Source of the DNA: Reichenbachiella faecimaris
GTDB taxonomy: Bacteria; Bacteroidota; Bacteroidia; Cytophagales; Cyclobacteriaceae
Assembly: GCF_900176375.1 (NCBI RefSeq)
Contig: NZ_FWYF01000002.1
Location: 222,161 to 286,160 of the forward strand
Reading direction: 5' to 3'
DNA: 64,000 nucleotides
Position numbers and translations under genes: made by a program. Below are positions 15,822 through 24,759 of this stretch, piece after piece (position 1 is the first letter of the stretch; each line of letters opens with the position of its first letter). The notes beneath the pieces are model-generated. The model made no database searches. It saw only the letters and a list, made by a program, of their open reading frames with translations, and was not told where the DNA came from.

Positions 15822-17363
15822 ATGAGTAACGAAGTAAGAGTAAGATTTGCACCTAGTCCAACAGGCGTTCTTCACATTGGTGGCGTACGTACAGCGCTAT
15901 ACAACTACCTATTTGCCAAAAAACACGGAGGAAAATTCATACTTCGCATAGAAGATACAGACCAGGCCAGGTTTGTCGAAGGGGCTGAGCAATACATCAA
16001 GGATTCTCTAGCCTGGTGTGGCATTCAAATCGATGAAGGCACCGACCAGGGAGGCGAATATGCGCCTTACAAACAGTCTGAGCGCAAAGACCTTTACAAG
16101 CAATACGCACAGCAGATGATCGACGAAGGCACCGCATACTATGCCTTCGATTCGGCTGAAGAATTGGATGAAATGCGTGAAACACTCAAGGCGGCTAAAG
16201 CCAATTCCTTGAATTACAATTCGATCACTCGAAATACCATGAAAAACTCGCTGACACTTTCTGCAGAAGAAGTACAGCAGCGATTGGATTCAGGTGATCC
16301 TTATGTGATCCGCATAAAGGTGCCAGCAAAAGAAGACATTCGTCTCAACGACATGATCCGTGGATGGGTAAATGTGCATACCTCCACTATGGACGACAAA
16401 GTCCTCATGAAATCAGATGGCATGCCTACTTACCATTTGGCCAATGTGGTTGACGATTACTTAATGAAAATTACGCATGTGATCCGTGGGGAAGAGTGGT
16501 TACCCTCTGCTCCACTACATGTGCTGCTATATAGATATTTAGGATGGGAAGCGAGTATGCCGCAGTTCGCTCACTTGCCTTTATTGTTGAAGCCCGATGG
16601 CAATGGTAAGCTCAGTAAGCGTGATGCCGCCAAGCACGGATTTCCGATTTTCCCAATGGAATGGAAAATCACCGAAGAAGATGCTTCTCTGAAAGGATTC
16701 AAAGAAGAAGGTTACTTAAGCGAAGCATTCGTGAACTTCTTGGCGCTACTCGGATGGAATCCTGGTACGGAAAATGAAATTTTCACTTTGGACGAGTTGA
16801 TTGAATCATTCACCATTGAAAGAGTGAGTAAGGCCGGAGCCAAATTCGATATTGACAAAGCCATTTGGTTCAATCAACAATACATTCGAAAAATGAGTGC
16901 TTCAGATTTGGGTGCTTTCTTATTGGAGCAAACCAATGCTGCTGGAATAGCTTGCAACGACCAAAAAGCTCAAGACATAGCAGAATTGCTACAAGAACGA
17001 ATTGACTTCATTCCAGAATTGCTTTCTAAAGGCAAGTACTTTTTTGAGGCCCCTGCTGAGTATGTGGAAAAAGTAGTTCGGAAAAAATGGGATGAAAATG
17101 CGAAATCTGTCTTCCACACATTTACTACACAGATAGAAGGGAAGCAACTTAATGCTGACAATTTTCAAAAGGCATTGGAGCAAGCTGTAGAAACTCATGA
17201 AACAAAAGTGGGCATGGTGATGCAAATATTGCGCGTAGCGATCACAGGTGAAGCTGGCGGGCCAGACTTAATGAAGATCATGGAAGTGCTTGGAACTAAT
17301 GAAGTGTCTGAACGTATAAAAAAAGCAACTAAAGCTTTTGATCAGGCAGCCACTCATGAGTAA
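15822..17363 (+). CDS. gltX: Glutamyl-tRNA synthetase
   Basis: A 513-residue class I aminoacyl-tRNA synthetase that charges tRNA-Glu. The N-terminal RFAPSPTGVLHIGGVRTALYN carries the HIGH-equivalent HIGG (18-21). The KMSKS equivalent is KLSKR (263-267), in GNGKLSKRDAAKHGFP. The C-terminal helical anticodon-binding domain is complete and length is normal. Whether it is discriminating or charges tRNA-Gln too cannot be settled here, since no gatCAB or glnS lies in the window. The stop overlaps the ATG of the following 62-aa gene. Confidence 0.97.
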   Translation: MSNEVRVRFAPSPTGVLHIGGVRTALYNYLFAKKHGGKFILRIEDTDQARFVEGAEQYIKDSLAWCGIQIDEGTDQGGEYAPYKQSERKDLYKQYAQQMIDEGTAYYAFDSAEELDEMRETLKAAKANSLNYNSITRNTMKNSLTLSAEEVQQRLDSGDPYVIRIKVPAKEDIRLNDMIRGWVNVHTSTMDDKVLMKSDGMPTYHLANVVDDYLMKITHVIRGEEWLPSAPLHVLLYRYLGWEASMPQFAHLPLLLKPDGNGKLSKRDAAKHGFPIFPMEWKITEEDASLKGFKEEGYLSEAFVNFLALLGWNPGTENEIFTLDELIESFTIERVSKAGAKFDIDKAIWFNQQYIRKMSASDLGAFLLEQTNAAGIACNDQKAQDIAELLQERIDFIPELLSKGKYFFEAPAEYVEKVVRKKWDENAKSVFHTFTTQIEGKQLNADNFQKALEQAVETHETKVGMVMQILRVAITGEAGGPDLMKIMEVLGTNEVSERIKKATKAFDQAATHE

Positions 17364-17544
17364 GAAAGAGAAAAAAAACAAACCAAATGTCAACCCAGAA
17401 TTAGAAGGGTTTGAAGTCAATATCAACTCCTTTGGCGAAATAAAGTCTTCATTAAAAATTGATGAACTCAATCAGTTTTTAAATAAAAATGTAGAAGACA
17501 AAAAACTCAAAGACAGAGAAGACCTGGACGACTCCAAAAAATAA
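17356..17544 (+). CDS. Small charged hypothetical protein
   Basis: A 62-residue, very hydrophilic protein rich in K, D, E and N, without Cys or a membrane segment. The chosen ATG overlaps the gltX stop. A TTG at 17338 would add six residues. The centre ([30 protein letters not shown]) has an ordinary coding pattern. The reading frame fits exactly between gltX and the AIM24 gene, which favours a real translationally coupled gene. I do not recognise a family and the function is unknown. Confidence 0.6.
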   Translation: MSKKEKKNKPNVNPELEGFEVNINSFGEIKSSLKIDELNQFLNKNVEDKKLKDREDLDDSKK

Positions 17545-17569
17545 TTCCCTAAACTTAAGATACACAAAC

Positions 17570-18337
17570 ATGAGAAGTCACGAAATCGACTATGAGATCA
17601 AAGGTGAGAGCATTCAGATCGTAGAAGTAGAACTAGACCCAAGAGAAACTGTAGTTGCAGAAGCTGGAGCCATGCTTTTTATGGAAGATGGGATTGTCTT
17701 TGAAACCAAAATGGGTGATGGCTCAGAGCCTGATCAAGGCTTCTTCGGAAAATTAGTTTCGGCTGGGACAAGAGCATTGACTGGAGAGTCCTTATTCATG
17801 ACCCACTTTACTAATCAGGGTGCGAGTAAGAAGAAAGTTGCTTTTTCTGCCCCATATCCAGGTACAGTTATTCCAATTGATTTACAGCAATCACCTAATC
17901 AGGAGTTAATCGTTCAAAAAGATGGATTCTTATGCGCCGCTTTAGGCACCAAAGTTTCTATCACGCTCAACAAAAGATTCGGTTCGGGTCTAATAGGTGG
18001 AGAAGGCTTTATACTACAAAAGTTGCAAGGAGATGGCATGGCCTTCGTGCATGCAGGCGGAACGGTAATTGAAAAACAACTCAATAACGAAACTTTAAGA
18101 ATCGATACAGGCTGTGTAGTAGCCTTTGAATCCACCTTAGATTTTGACATCCAATCGGCTGGGGGACTCAAATCCATGGTGTTTGGTGGTGAAGGCATGT
18201 TCTTGGCTACCATGAAAGGCACTGGCAAAGTATGGCTCCAGTCCATGCCTATTCGCAAACTCATTCAGGCGATTGCCCCTTATGGTAAAAATGCCACCAA
18301 GGAAGCCTCTTCCATTTTAGGAAACTTCTTAGAATAG
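17570..18337 (+). CDS. AIM24 / TIGR00266 family protein
   Basis: A 255-residue beta-rich protein. Repeated patterns such as [29 protein letters not shown] and [21 protein letters not shown] match the AIM24 family, which shares a tryptophan-RNA-attenuation-protein-like fold. The family occurs in bacteria and in yeast mitochondria, and its bacterial function is not defined. No signal peptide is seen, so it is probably cytosolic. It follows the gltX/62-aa pair by 25 bp. Confidence 0.85.
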   Translation: MRSHEIDYEIKGESIQIVEVELDPRETVVAEAGAMLFMEDGIVFETKMGDGSEPDQGFFGKLVSAGTRALTGESLFMTHFTNQGASKKKVAFSAPYPGTVIPIDLQQSPNQELIVQKDGFLCAALGTKVSITLNKRFGSGLIGGEGFILQKLQGDGMAFVHAGGTVIEKQLNNETLRIDTGCVVAFESTLDFDIQSAGGLKSMVFGGEGMFLATMKGTGKVWLQSMPIRKLIQAIAPYGKNATKEASSILGNFLE

Positions 18338-18469
18338 AATTTAGGGGTGAGCTTTAGCGCACTTTCCTTTGCGCCATTCACCTTTTTAAATTGGACTAAT
18401 GCAAATTTTAAATCGGCTAAAAATGCCACATATTTGCGCCGCAATATTATATTCAAAAACCCATTACAA

Positions 18470-19681
18470 ATGACCAAAATTGGTATCCTCAAAGAAGGTA
18501 AAATTCCGATTGATCGACGTGTGGCAATCATCCCTTCACAAGCCAAATTCATCAAAGAAAATTTTTCAGCTGTAGACCTTGCCTGCCAGCATAGTGACAT
18601 CAGATGTTTCTCTGATGAAGACTATGCCAATGAAGGCATAGAGCTAGTGACTCAAGTAGACGATTGTGACGTCATCTTTGGTGTGAAAGAAGTGCCTTTA
18701 GGTCAATTGATCCCAAACAAAACCTATTTCTTCTTTTCACATACCATCAAAAAACAAGAGTATAATAGGGAATTGCTGAACGAGGTGCTGGACAAAAACA
18801 TTCGCCTCATAGACTATGAAACACTCACTGATATAAACGGCCAGCGTATTATTGCCTTTGGTAGATATGCTGGGATTGTAGGTGCTTACAATGGTATTTG
18901 GTCATTTGGCAAACGTTACAACCTGTTCAATATCAGACGTGCTCATGAATGTTTTGATTTGGAAGACATGAAGACTGAATACAGCAAGGTCAAACTTCCC
19001 AATATCAAAATTGTAATCACAGGTGGCGGACGAGTTGCCAAAGGAGCAATGGAGGTTCTTTTAGGCTTGAATATCCGGAAAGTGACCCCAGAGCGATTTG
19101 TCAATGAAGATTTTCAGGAGCCTGTTTTCACTCAACTCAACAGCAGAGACTACAACAAGCACAAAGACGGCAAAAATTTCGAAAGAACAGAGTTTTTTGA
19201 ACAACCAGAGCATTTTGAATCTGACTTTTATCAATACGCCAAATGTGCCGATCTGTTGGTCGCATGTGCTTATTGGCATCCTTCAGCTCCCGTGCTCTTC
19301 ACTAGAGAAGAGGCAACACATAGAGATTTTAAGATCAATATTGTTGCGGATGTGACATGCGACATTGAAGGGTCAATACCTTCTACTATACGCCCGGCAA
19401 CCATAGACGAGCCTGTATTTGACTATGATCCTACAACAGGAAAAGAATTGCCTCCATTCTCTGATGAAGGAAACATCACAGTGATGTCTGTAGATAATTT
19501 ACCTTGTGAACTCCCAAGGAATGCTTCCGAAGATTTTGGCAAAGAATTAGTTAATAATGTGCTGCCATGTTTATTGGGTGAGGATCCAGATAAAATAATA
19601 GAAAGAGCTACTATAGCTCAAAGCGGAAAACTGACTGCTTACTATACTTATTTGCAAGATTATGCAGATGGCAAGGAGTAG
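18470..19681 (+). CDS. AlaDH/PNT-family NAD(P)-dependent dehydrogenase, saccharopine-dehydrogenase-like
   Basis: A 403-residue enzyme with the alanine dehydrogenase / transhydrogenase N-terminal domain (IGILKEGKIPIDRRVAI at the start, FFFSHTIKKQEYNRELL near residue 85) and a Rossmann domain with VITGGGRVAKGAMEVL near 182. These features look most like NAD+ L-lysine-forming saccharopine dehydrogenase (Lys1-type) and uncharacterised bacterial relatives, so the substrate may be an amino acid but is not certain. The start was placed at ATG 18470. An open frame runs upstream to 18347, but the conserved N-terminus begins here and the extension looks like leader sequence. Confidence 0.75.
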   Translation: MTKIGILKEGKIPIDRRVAIIPSQAKFIKENFSAVDLACQHSDIRCFSDEDYANEGIELVTQVDDCDVIFGVKEVPLGQLIPNKTYFFFSHTIKKQEYNRELLNEVLDKNIRLIDYETLTDINGQRIIAFGRYAGIVGAYNGIWSFGKRYNLFNIRRAHECFDLEDMKTEYSKVKLPNIKIVITGGGRVAKGAMEVLLGLNIRKVTPERFVNEDFQEPVFTQLNSRDYNKHKDGKNFERTEFFEQPEHFESDFYQYAKCADLLVACAYWHPSAPVLFTREEATHRDFKINIVADVTCDIEGSIPSTIRPATIDEPVFDYDPTTGKELPPFSDEGNITVMSVDNLPCELPRNASEDFGKELVNNVLPCLLGEDPDKIIERATIAQSGKLTAYYTYLQDYADGKE

Positions 19682-19728
19682 AACCTCAAATAAATAACGG
19701 CTCGTATTCGAAAGTCTCTCAACTAATA

Positions 19729-19736
19729 TATCTTTG
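19729..19736 (+). promoter_or_regulatory. Promoter -7 element upstream of accD
   Basis: TATCTTTG is a perfect TAnnTTTG match 25 bp before the accD ATG. ATTCG at about 19706-19710 sits near the expected -33 position but is a poor TTG match. Confidence 0.45.
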
Positions 19737-19761
19737 CAATCCTTCTAACAAAAGGTAATTT

Positions 19762-20604
19762 ATGGCTTGGTTTAATAGAAAAGACAAGGGCATCCAGACG
19801 CCTACTACTGCAAAAAAAGAAGCTCCTGACGGGCTTTGGTACAAAACCCCTAGTGGGAAAATCGTACACATGCGTGAGCTCAAAAACAATTCGTACGTGA
19901 GTCCTGAGGACGATTATCATGTAAGAATTGGATCAAAGGAGTATTTCGAAATTTTGTTTGATAATAATGAGTTCGAAGAATTGGATGCTGAGATGACTTC
20001 AGCAGACCCGTTGAAGTTTTCTGACACGAAGCCATATCCTGCCCGAATTGCCGCAACACAGGAAAAATCGGGACTGAAGGATGCCGTTCGAAGTGCCGTT
20101 GGGAAAATGCACAACAAAGACATTGTCATTGCCTGTATGGACTTTGGTTTTATTGGTGGATCCATGGGATCCGTGGTGGGAGAAAAAATCGCTAGAGCAA
20201 TCGACTACTCTCTGAAGCATAAAATTCCATTCTTGATGATTTCAAAATCAGGTGGAGCCAGAATGATGGAAGCTGGATTCTCTTTGATGCAAATGGCTAA
20301 AACTTCTGCAAAGTTGGCTTTGCTATCAGAAGCTAAGATTCCTTACATTTCCTTGCTTACGGATCCAACAACTGGTGGCGTAACTGCTTCGTATGCCATG
20401 TTGGGTGATTTCAACATTGCAGAGCCGGGTTCTCTGATAGGATTTGCAGGCCCACGGATCATTAGGGAAACTATTGGTAAGGATTTGCCAAAAGGATTTC
20501 AAAGTGCTGAATTCGTTTTAGATCATGGTTTCTTAGACTTTATTGTAGATAGAAGAAGCCTGAAAAGAAAATTGACTACACTGCTTGAGTTATTGGAGAA
20601 CTAG
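19762..20604 (+). CDS. accD: Acetyl-CoA carboxylase carboxyltransferase subunit beta
   Basis: A 280-residue carboxyltransferase beta chain, which with AccA moves CO2 from biotin carboxyl carrier to acetyl-CoA to make malonyl-CoA. The crotonase-like core is well kept: [56 protein letters not shown] and IGFAGPRII. The N-terminal region that in E. coli forms a four-cysteine zinc ribbon is present in length, but the cysteines are replaced (KTPSG and YVSPEDDYH), so no zinc should bind. Other Bacteroidota sequences I recall share this. A bidirectional terminator follows. Confidence 0.95.
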   Translation: MAWFNRKDKGIQTPTTAKKEAPDGLWYKTPSGKIVHMRELKNNSYVSPEDDYHVRIGSKEYFEILFDNNEFEELDAEMTSADPLKFSDTKPYPARIAATQEKSGLKDAVRSAVGKMHNKDIVIACMDFGFIGGSMGSVVGEKIARAIDYSLKHKIPFLMISKSGGARMMEAGFSLMQMAKTSAKLALLSEAKIPYISLLTDPTTGGVTASYAMLGDFNIAEPGSLIGFAGPRIIRETIGKDLPKGFQSAEFVLDHGFLDFIVDRRSLKRKLTTLLELLEN

Positions 20605-20625
20605 AATCACCAATGACTGAAACAC

Positions 20626-20661
20626 AAAAAGGGCTTCAAGTAAAAACTTGAAGCCCTTTTT
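20626..20661. terminator. Bidirectional Rho-independent terminator between accD and lspA
   Basis: A perfect 16-bp stem (20626-20641 with 20646-20661), including flanking A and T runs, with a 4-nt AAAA loop. It serves accD on the plus strand and lspA on the minus strand. Confidence 0.92.
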
Positions 20662-20681
20662 GTTAGATATTGAAGCCTGTC

Positions 20682-21320
20682 CTAAGCCTCTACTTCTACT
20701 GTCTCAGTTTGAATGGCTCCTTCTTCCGTGCTTTTGTCTTCAACTTCTTCATGAAAGAATTTTTTCTGAAAGGTGAGAATCGCAAATACACCTATAAAAA
20801 TTGACGCGTCTGCTATATTAAATACTGGCCATAGCGACATATACTTACCTCCCATAAACGGAATCCAGTCTGGAATATGTCCTTCCCATATATCAACATA
20901 AAACATATCTACTACCTGTCCATAGAACCATGGGGTTGGCGAACCCACGGGTGCATTGTCTAAAAACACACCATAAAATGTACTGTCTATCACATTGCCA
21001 ATGGCTCCTCCTAAAATCATCGCGATACAGATCAGCATACCTTTATGGACACCCTTATTGATCAAAGTATACAAATAATAACCAATACCTACCATGGCCA
21101 CCAACCTGAATAGCGTAAGAAAAAGTTTACCATATTCGGTTCCTAACTTCATCCCAAAAGCCATCCCTGGATTGGTCAGATAATATAATTTAAAAAAATC
21201 TCCAATGACATGTATTTGACCAGGCATACCCATGTCCATGTTGAAGTGCACCAACAACTTAACCACTTGATCCAATAGGATCACTCCCAAACTCAACAAA
21301 TAATACTTATAATACTTCAC
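20682..21320 (-). CDS. lspA: Lipoprotein signal peptidase (signal peptidase II)
   Basis: A 212-residue inner-membrane aspartyl protease that removes signal peptides from prolipoproteins, several of which are encoded in this window. Four membrane helices are visible. Family motifs are LTNPGMAFG (49-56), GGAIGNVIDS with catalytic D112, and VFNIADASIFIG with catalytic D171. It is longer than the usual ~160 residues because of an insertion between the two aspartates (about 120-160) and an acidic C-terminal tail. The Arg that normally follows the first catalytic Asp is Ser here. The start is GTG. It lies 12 bp after ileS, the classic ileS-lspA pairing. Confidence 0.93.
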   Translation of the reverse strand: MKYYKYYLLSLGVILLDQVVKLLVHFNMDMGMPGQIHVIGDFFKLYYLTNPGMAFGMKLGTEYGKLFLTLFRLVAMVGIGYYLYTLINKGVHKGMLICIAMILGGAIGNVIDSTFYGVFLDNAPVGSPTPWFYGQVVDMFYVDIWEGHIPDWIPFMGGKYMSLWPVFNIADASIFIGVFAILTFQKKFFHEEVEDKSTEEGAIQTETVEVEA

Positions 21321-21332
21321 GCTATCTCTTTA

Positions 21333-24300
21333 TTATTTTATAACATCCAGCTTCACAGCTACCTCAAATTCATCCATTTCTAAAGCTTGTCCTCCTTCTA
21401 AATCAGAAACAAGATTCAATTCGTTTGCTTGTGTCTCCTGACAAATATAATCCCTAAATGACTCAACAGAGGCCTTCAGCAATTCATCACTGCTCTGAAG
21501 CTGAACGACAATCTTGTCCTGCACTTCTAGCCCACTATCTTTTCTTAGGTTTTGAATTCTATTCACCAAATCTCTAGCCACTCCTTCTTGTTTCAACTCG
21601 GCCGACAACTGAATATCCAATGCCACAGTCAGGCCGTTTTCAGAAGCTACCAACCAGCCAGGAATATCCTGAGAACTGATTTCTACATCTTCTAACGTCA
21701 AAGAAATTTTTTGGTCACCCAAATCCAACTCAAAATTGTTGCTAGCTTCTAATTGAGCAATGTCCTCTTTAGTAAAAGCACCAATCTTCTGAGAAATATC
21801 TTTCATTCTTGACCCATGCTCCTTACCCAATTTTCTAAAATTCGGCTTGATAGATTTGACAAGAATTCCAGAAGTGTCGTCCAAAAACTCAATGGCCTTT
21901 ACATTTACCTCATTCAGAATCAACTCCTCAACTGCTTTCACATGAATTTCTGTTTCTTTGTTCAGCACAGGAATCATGATTCTTGACAACGGCTGACGCA
22001 CCTTCAGTTTTTCCTTTTTTCTTAAAGAATGAACCAAAGAAGAAATTTTCTGAGCCATTTCCATTCTAATTTCCAATGCTTTATCAATCAATTCTGAACT
22101 CGCCACAGGATAGTTTGAAAGGTGAACTGAATCATGAGATTCATGTCCAGAAACGGCATTCAAATCACTGTATAATCTATCCATGTAAAATGGAGCAATT
22201 GGCGCTGCTAATTTGGCAATGGTCTTCAAACAAGTATAAAGCGACTGATAAGCAGCCATTTTATCTTCATTATACTCCCCTTTCCAGAATCTTTTTCTAT
22301 TCAAACGAACGTACCAGTTGCTCATGTCATCAATCACAAAGTCTTGAATCATTCGAGCGGCCTTTGTAGGCTCATATTCATTGTAAGCGTCGTCCACCAG
22401 ACCGATTAAAGTATTTAACTTACTGATGATCCAGCGATCACTCTCAGTCTTATTGCTTTCATCTACTTCACTTTCGCTAAAATTGAATTTGTCCAAGTTG
22501 GCGTATAGGGCAAAGAAGTTGTAGGTATTGTACAGCGTACCAAAGAATCTTCTTTGCACCTCAGCTACTCCCTCAATGTCAAACTTTAAATTGTCCCATG
22601 GATTGGCGTTTGAGATCATATACCATCGTGTGGCGTCAGGACCATACTTGGCCAAAGTTTCAAATGGGTTCACAGCATTGCCCAGTCTCTTAGACATCTT
22701 ATTGCCACTCTTATCTAGCACCAAGCCATTAGCAATTACATTTTTGAACGATACTTTATCAAAAAGCATGACGGCTATGGCGTGCAGAGTGAAAAACCAA
22801 CCACGTGTCTGATCAACACCCTCTGCAATAAAGTCAGCAGGATAGACGTCACTCAGTCCTCCATTTGCCTGATTGGCATCCTTAGGGTCATCTCCCATAA
22901 AGTGGAACTGCGCATAAGGCATAGCCCCAGAATCAAACCATACGTCTATCAAATCTGGTTCACGCGTCATTCTTTTGCCAGAATCACTCACCAAGAAAAT
23001 ATCATCTACAAATGGCCGATGCAAATCGAAATCTTCACCTAACTCATCAGTCATGAAACCAGCACTTATTGACTTCTTCACTTCTGCCTCCAATTCTGCA
23101 ATAGACCCAATGCATTTTTGCTCCTGCCTATCTTCCGTTACCCATATAGGCAATGGCGTACCCCAATATCTTGAACGACTTAAATTCCAGTCTACCAGAT
23201 TCTCCAGCCAGTTACCAAATCTTCCAGACCCTGTAGAAGCTGGCTTCCAGTTGATGGTATTGTTCAGCTCTACCAATCGGTCTTTGTAAGCAGTGGTTTT
23301 GATAAACCATGAGTCCAATGGGTAATACAAAACTGGCTTATCAGTTCTCCAGCAGTGAGGGTAACTGTGTTCGTATTTTTCTACTTTGAAAGCTCTGTTG
23401 GCTTCCTTCAAATGAATGGCTATCAGTACATCAGTAGGCTTGAAGTCTGACGATTTTCTTTCCTCGTCTGAATAATATTCTTCTTTGACATATTTACCAG
23501 CAAAGTCCGTGACCTCTGCAATGAACCTTCCCTGTTTGTCTACCAAAGGAATGTCATCGCCTTTGTCATCTTTAGCGACCACAGGTGGTACACCTGCTGC
23601 CTTAGAAACAAAATAATCGTCCGCGCCAAAAAGAGCTGCAGCATGGACAATACCTGTACCATCCTCAGTGGTTACATAATCACCTGGGATAACCTTGAAA
23701 GCATGGGCTTCCAAATCGTCATTAGTAACATAGGGGAACAATTGTTCATAGCGAATATCAAGCAAATCCGCTCCTGCATATTCTGCATCAATATGCCAAG
23801 GAATGAGTTTGTCTCCCTCCTTGTAGTCTTCCAGAGCTAAATTCTTAGCCTTTTCAGAAAAGTATTTTCCTACCAAGTCTTTAGCAAGGATCACTGAAAT
23901 GGGTTGGAACGTGTATTGGTTGAAAGTTTTCACTTTCACATACTTGATCTTCTTCCCTACCACCAAGGCACCATTAGAAGGCAGGGTCCATGGAGTAGTC
24001 GTCCAAGCCAGGAAGAACACCTCCTCATCACCATCAAATAACTTGGACGAGAGGTCAGATTTTTTGACTTTGAACTGGGCAACCACTGAGGTGTCTTTCA
24101 CATCACGGTAAGTTCCTGGCTGGTTCAACTCATGAGAGCTCAACCCTGTTCCAGCAGCTGGCGAAAAGGGCTGTACCGTGTACCCTTTATAGAGGAGCCC
24201 TTTGTCGTAAAATTTCTTTAGCAGGTGCCAAAGGCTTTCAATATAATTCTTTTCAAAAGTAATATATGGATCATCCAAATCTACCCAATAGCCCATCTTC

Positions 24301-24707
24301 TCTGTCAGGTCATCCCATTGGTCTTTGAACTTCATCACAGCCTCACGGCACTTGGCGTTGTACTCCTCTACAGAGATCTTATTACCAATATCCTCTTTGG
24401 TAATGCCTAGTTCCTTTTCCACCTGCAGCTCAACTGGTAAGCCATGAGTATCCCACCCACCTTTTCGTTTTACTTGATAGCCTTTCAGTGTTTTGTATCT
24501 ACAAAAAATATCCTTGACTGCACGAGCCATTACATGGTGAATACCAGGTGTACCATTAGCTGATGGTGGCCCTTCATAAAATACAAAGGTCTCTGCTCCT
24601 TCTCTCTCATCCACTGACTTTTGAAAGACGTCATTCTTCTTCCAAAAAGCTAATACCTCGTCTGCTACCTCAGCGTAATTGATATTCTTATATTCTTTGT
24701 AACTCAA
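21333..24707 (-). CDS. ileS: Isoleucyl-tRNA synthetase, IleRS2-like with GXHH signature
   Basis: A 1124-residue class I synthetase that charges tRNA-Ile and edits misactivated valine. GGWDTHGLPVE, the editing-domain segment AWTTTPWTLPSN, the WFDSGAMPYAQ segment and KMSKRLGN are all present. The adenylate signature normally HIGH is G55-I-H57-H58 (in ANGTPGIHHVMAR), so the first and third positions are swapped. That is the form reported for mupirocin-insensitive IleRS2 enzymes. Length and divergent C-terminus also fit the eukaryote-like type 2 group. The start is TTG at 24707, giving the usual SYKEYKNIN N-terminus. It lies between an RND-type exporter (52-bp gap) and lspA. Confidence 0.96.
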   Translation of the reverse strand: MSYKEYKNINYAEVADEVLAFWKKNDVFQKSVDEREGAETFVFYEGPPSANGTPGIHHVMARAVKDIFCRYKTLKGYQVKRKGGWDTHGLPVELQVEKELGITKEDIGNKISVEEYNAKCREAVMKFKDQWDDLTEKMGYWVDLDDPYITFEKNYIESLWHLLKKFYDKGLLYKGYTVQPFSPAAGTGLSSHELNQPGTYRDVKDTSVVAQFKVKKSDLSSKLFDGDEEVFFLAWTTTPWTLPSNGALVVGKKIKYVKVKTFNQYTFQPISVILAKDLVGKYFSEKAKNLALEDYKEGDKLIPWHIDAEYAGADLLDIRYEQLFPYVTNDDLEAHAFKVIPGDYVTTEDGTGIVHAAALFGADDYFVSKAAGVPPVVAKDDKGDDIPLVDKQGRFIAEVTDFAGKYVKEEYYSDEERKSSDFKPTDVLIAIHLKEANRAFKVEKYEHSYPHCWRTDKPVLYYPLDSWFIKTTAYKDRLVELNNTINWKPASTGSGRFGNWLENLVDWNLSRSRYWGTPLPIWVTEDRQEQKCIGSIAELEAEVKKSISAGFMTDELGEDFDLHRPFVDDIFLVSDSGKRMTREPDLIDVWFDSGAMPYAQFHFMGDDPKDANQANGGLSDVYPADFIAEGVDQTRGWFFTLHAIAVMLFDKVSFKNVIANGLVLDKSGNKMSKRLGNAVNPFETLAKYGPDATRWYMISNANPWDNLKFDIEGVAEVQRRFFGTLYNTYNFFALYANLDKFNFSESEVDESNKTESDRWIISKLNTLIGLVDDAYNEYEPTKAARMIQDFVIDDMSNWYVRLNRKRFWKGEYNEDKMAAYQSLYTCLKTIAKLAAPIAPFYMDRLYSDLNAVSGHESHDSVHLSNYPVASSELIDKALEIRMEMAQKISSLVHSLRKKEKLKVRQPLSRIMIPVLNKETEIHVKAVEELILNEVNVKAIEFLDDTSGILVKSIKPNFRKLGKEHGSRMKDISQKIGAFTKEDIAQLEASNNFELDLGDQKISLTLEDVEISSQDIPGWLVASENGLTVALDIQLSAELKQEGVARDLVNRIQNLRKDSGLEVQDKIVVQLQSSDELLKASVESFRDYICQETQANELNLVSDLEGGQALEMDEFEVAVKLDVIK

Positions 24708-24759
24708 TGCTTTACTTTCTAATGCGTATTAAAAAACTGATTTCTAAAAAATGAATGGG

